Assembly: GCF_900659615.1 (NCBI RefSeq) | Contig: NZ_CAACUY010000017.1 | Location: forward strand, 26,950 to 90,949 | DNA from: Actinomadura fibrosa | GTDB lineage: Bacteria > Actinomycetota > Actinomycetes > Streptosporangiales > Streptosporangiaceae | Length of the DNA stretch: 64,000 nucleotides | Direction of reading: 5' to 3' | Shown here: one piece after another, positions 62,015 through 64,000 of the stretch | Layout of the letters: each line of letters opens with the position of its first letter | How positions within the stretch are numbered: the first letter of the stretch is position 1 | The notes under the pieces: model-generated | Seen by the model: only the letters and a program-made list of their open reading frames with translations | Database searches by the model: none | What the model was told of the DNA's origin: nothing | Program-made: the position numbers and the translations under genes

Positions 62015-63364
62015 ATGCAGCTGAGACCCACCCCCCACCTCCGGCTGTCCGCCGCCGCGGCGGCCGTCGCGCTCACCGCGGCCGTCCTGCCCGCGGCGCC
62101 CGCCGCGGCCGGCGCCGACACGCTCGCGCAGGTCCGCGCGACGCTGGAGACGCCCCCCAACTTCGACGACGCGGCGGGCGGCGACGCCAACGCCGACGAC
62201 CCGGCCATCTGGAGCCATCCGGACGACCGCGGCGGCGACCTGGTCGTCGCCACGCTGAAGCAGGGCGGCCTCGCGGTGTACGACGCCGCCGGCCGGCAGA
62301 TCCAGCGGCTGCCCGCCCCCGCCCCGCCCCGGCCCGGCGACGAGCCCGGCCGGTTCAACAACGTCGACCTGGTCTACGGCTTCCAGCTCGGCCGCCGGAA
62401 GGTGGATCTGGCCGTCGTGTCCGACCGCGGCCGCGACACCGTCCGCGCCTACGCGATCGACCCGGCGAAGGCCGCGGCCCACCGGGCCCCGCTCGCCGAC
62501 GTCACCGACCCCGCCGCCGCGCCCGTCTTCTCGTCCTCGCCCGACGAGGTGAACGAGCAGGCGACGGCGTACGGACTCGCGTCCTGGACGGACGCGCGCG
62601 GCACGTCCTACGCCGCGGTCAGCCAACGGCACACGTCCCGGATCGGCGTCGTCCGGCTGGAGGCCACCGCCGCGGGCACCGTCACCTACCGGCACGTCCG
62701 CGACGTGGACCTGCCGGTCTCGTTCGCGCTGCCCGGCGGCGGCACCTGGGCGCCCTGCGAGGATCCCGGCGAGGGCCCCCAGGTCGAGGGCATGGTCGCC
62801 GACCCCGAGAACGGCGCCCTCTTCGCGGCGCAGGAGGACGTGGGCATCTGGCGCGTCCCGCTGGGCGGCGGCTCGCCGCGGCTCGTCGACAAGGTCAAGG
62901 ACTTCGGCGTCCCCGCCACCTACGACCCTGTCACCGAGGAGTGCGCTCCGAGCGGTCCCGACCCGGGCGTGGGCGGCAAGCACCTCACCGCCGACGCCGA
63001 GGGCCTCACCATCTACCGGCAGGACGACGGCGAGGGCTACCTGCTCGCCTCCAGCCAGGGTGACAACACCTTCGTCGTCTACGACCGCGAGAGCCCGGAG
63101 CGGTACCTCGGCCACTTCCGCGTCGCGCCCGGCGCGACCGTGGACGGCTCCGAGGTCTGCGACGGCGCGATGGTGACGAGCGCCCCCGTCGGCCGGTTCG
63201 AGGACGGCCTGCTGGTCGTCCACGACGGCGTCAACACCCCCGAGGCCGTGGACGGCAGCGGCGAGGTCCGCGAGAACACGAACTTCAAGTACGTCGACTG
63301 GAAGGATGTGGCCGACCCGCTCGACCTGGAGATCACGCCCGGCGACTGGGACCCGCGCGACTAG
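62015..63364 (+). CDS. Secreted beta-propeller phytase
   Basis: A 449-residue exported enzyme. The signal peptide (RPTPHLRLSAAAAAVALTAAVLPAAPAAA) is followed by DANADDPAIWSHPDD, GGDLVVATLKQGGLAVYDAAG and FNNVDLVYGF, then VVSDRGRDTVRAY, EGMVADPENGALFAAQEDVGIWRV and LTADAEGLTIYRQDDGEGYLLASSQGDNTF. These are calcium- and phosphate-binding blades of beta-propeller phytases. It removes phosphates from phytate outside the cell. ATG 62015 follows AGGAGGAA. Tandem LacI operators precede it and a strong hairpin follows. It sits beside inositol catabolism genes. Confidence 0.92.
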   Translation: MQLRPTPHLRLSAAAAAVALTAAVLPAAPAAAGADTLAQVRATLETPPNFDDAAGGDANADDPAIWSHPDDRGGDLVVATLKQGGLAVYDAAGRQIQRLPAPAPPRPGDEPGRFNNVDLVYGFQLGRRKVDLAVVSDRGRDTVRAYAIDPAKAAAHRAPLADVTDPAAAPVFSSSPDEVNEQATAYGLASWTDARGTSYAAVSQRHTSRIGVVRLEATAAGTVTYRHVRDVDLPVSFALPGGGTWAPCEDPGEGPQVEGMVADPENGALFAAQEDVGIWRVPLGGGSPRLVDKVKDFGVPATYDPVTEECAPSGPDPGVGGKHLTADAEGLTIYRQDDGEGYLLASSQGDNTFVVYDRESPERYLGHFRVAPGATVDGSEVCDGAMVTSAPVGRFEDGLLVVHDGVNTPEAVDGSGEVRENTNFKYVDWKDVADPLDLEITPGDWDPRD

Positions 63365-63420
63365 CAAGCACCTATCCGACCCACCGAACCGACCCACGGA
63401 ACCGAATCGACCGCACGATG

Positions 63421-63453
63421 CGGGCCGCCGCCGTCGTCCACGGCGGCGGCCCG
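63421..63453. terminator. Hairpin terminator after phytase gene
   Basis: A perfect 13-bp GC stem (63421-63433 with 63441-63453; arm CGGGCCGCCGCCG) and a 7-base loop, 57 bp after the phytase stop and just ahead of the lacI-type gene. No T-tract follows. Confidence 0.8.
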
Positions 63454-63474
63454 CCCGCACCTGGAGATCACCGC

Positions 63475-64000
63475 ATGGCCCACCCGACCCTGGAGGACGT
63501 CGCGGCGCGCGCCGGGGTGTCGCGCGCGCTCGTGTCGCTGGTGATGCGCGGCTCTCCGAAGGTCGGGAAGGAGCGCCGGGAGGCGGTGCTCCGCGCCGCC
63601 CGCGAGCTCGGCTACCGGCCCAACATGATGGCGCGCGGCCTCGCGGCCGGCCGGACGGGGCTCGTCGGCGTCCTGCTCGCCGACCTGCGCGACCCGTGGT
63701 GCGCCGAGGTCCACGAGGGGCTGGCCGACGAGGCGGTCCGGCGCGGCGCCCGTCTGCTGCTGACCACCGGGCGCGGCCGTGCGGCGCGCGAACGGGCCGC
63801 GCTCGACGACCTGCTCGGCCTGCGCCCGGACGGCGTCGTGCTCGCCTCGCCGGGAATGCCCGCCGCCGACATCGAGCGCGCCGCCGCCGGCTGTGCCGTA
63901 ACCGTCGTCGGCACCCCGCACGAGGACCTGGGGGAGCAGGTCACGGCGTTCGTGGTGGCCGACGGCGTCGCCGAGCGGCAGCTCATCGACTTCGTGGCCG
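63475..64000 (+). CDS. LacI-family regulator, N-terminal part
   Basis: The first 175 codons of a LacI/GalR regulator, cut by the right edge. The helix-turn-helix is TLEDVAARAGVSRALVSLVMRGSPKVG, followed by the hinge LGYRPNMMARGLAAG and the start of the sensor domain (GLVGVLLADLRDPWCAEVHEGLADEA). ATG 63475 follows CTGGAG. It is downstream of the phytase gene, whose promoter has two LacI operators, so it is the likely phytase repressor. The ligand may be inositol-related, which is an inference. Confidence 0.88.
   Translation, partial: MAHPTLEDVAARAGVSRALVSLVMRGSPKVGKERREAVLRAARELGYRPNMMARGLAAGRTGLVGVLLADLRDPWCAEVHEGLADEAVRRGARLLLTTGRGRAARERAALDDLLGLRPDGVVLASPGMPAADIERAAAGCAVTVVGTPHEDLGEQVTAFVVADGVAERQLIDFVA

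Overview
The window is a very GC-rich, gene-dense stretch of chromosome from a soil-type filamentous actinomycete. GC-rich third codon positions, GTG starts, many 4-bp ATGA/GTGA gene overlaps, a chaplin, a cutinase, a membrane Ser/Thr kinase and AGAGCGCTCT-type LacI operators all point that way; an Actinomadura-like (Streptosporangiales) host is my best guess, an inference only. I see no tRNA, rRNA, insertion sequence, phage gene or CRISPR array. Nearly all of it is catabolic operons, each beside its own regulator.

1-7.3 kb: end of a beta-hydroxyacid dehydrogenase, two overlapping short-chain dehydrogenases (SDRs; one frameshifted), a double-domain carboxymuconolactone-decarboxylase-like protein coupled to a TetR regulator, another SDR, a second TetR and a secreted beta-propeller protein. 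7.3-15.5 kb: a uronate locus. Glucuronate isomerase and a fructuronate/tagaturonate reductase diverge from larA-larC; larB-larE and a LacI regulator follow. A triple half-site operator is shared by the two divergent promoters. The set suggests uronate -> fructuronate -> mannonate -> gluconate through a nickel-pincer 2-epimerase. 15.5-17.6 kb: P450 plus 3Fe-4S ferredoxin, divergent from a TetR closely related to the one at 4.4 kb, with related operators.

17.7-24.9 kb: a ring-degradation operon on the minus strand (cyclase-like hydrolase, flavin monooxygenase, extradiol dioxygenase, FAH-family hydrolase, SDR, alpha/beta hydrolase) with a divergent LysR. 25-27.8 kb: a secreted GH3 glycosidase with palindromes upstream. 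28.1-43.4 kb: a second degradation cluster with a GntR, amidohydrolase, cupin, cyclase, flavin hydroxylase, esterase, hydroxyquinol-type intradiol dioxygenase, FAH protein, semialdehyde dehydrogenase, CoA-transferase and fused carboxyltransferase, then a Pht5-like decarboxylase, an MFS transporter and a PadR.

43.5-53.9 kb: a miscellaneous, mostly cell-surface region: Ser/Thr kinase, small membrane protein, chaplin, TetR-PucR regulator pair, carboxylesterase, cutinase, small proteins, DUF4185-like secreted protein. 54-64 kb: a myo-inositol operon (iolA, iolD, iolB, aldolase-like, iolC, iolE/iolI-like), its GntR regulator, a secreted beta-propeller phytase behind tandem LacI operators, and the start of a LacI regulator. 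Phytase plus iol genes would let the cell free inositol from phytate outside and burn it inside.
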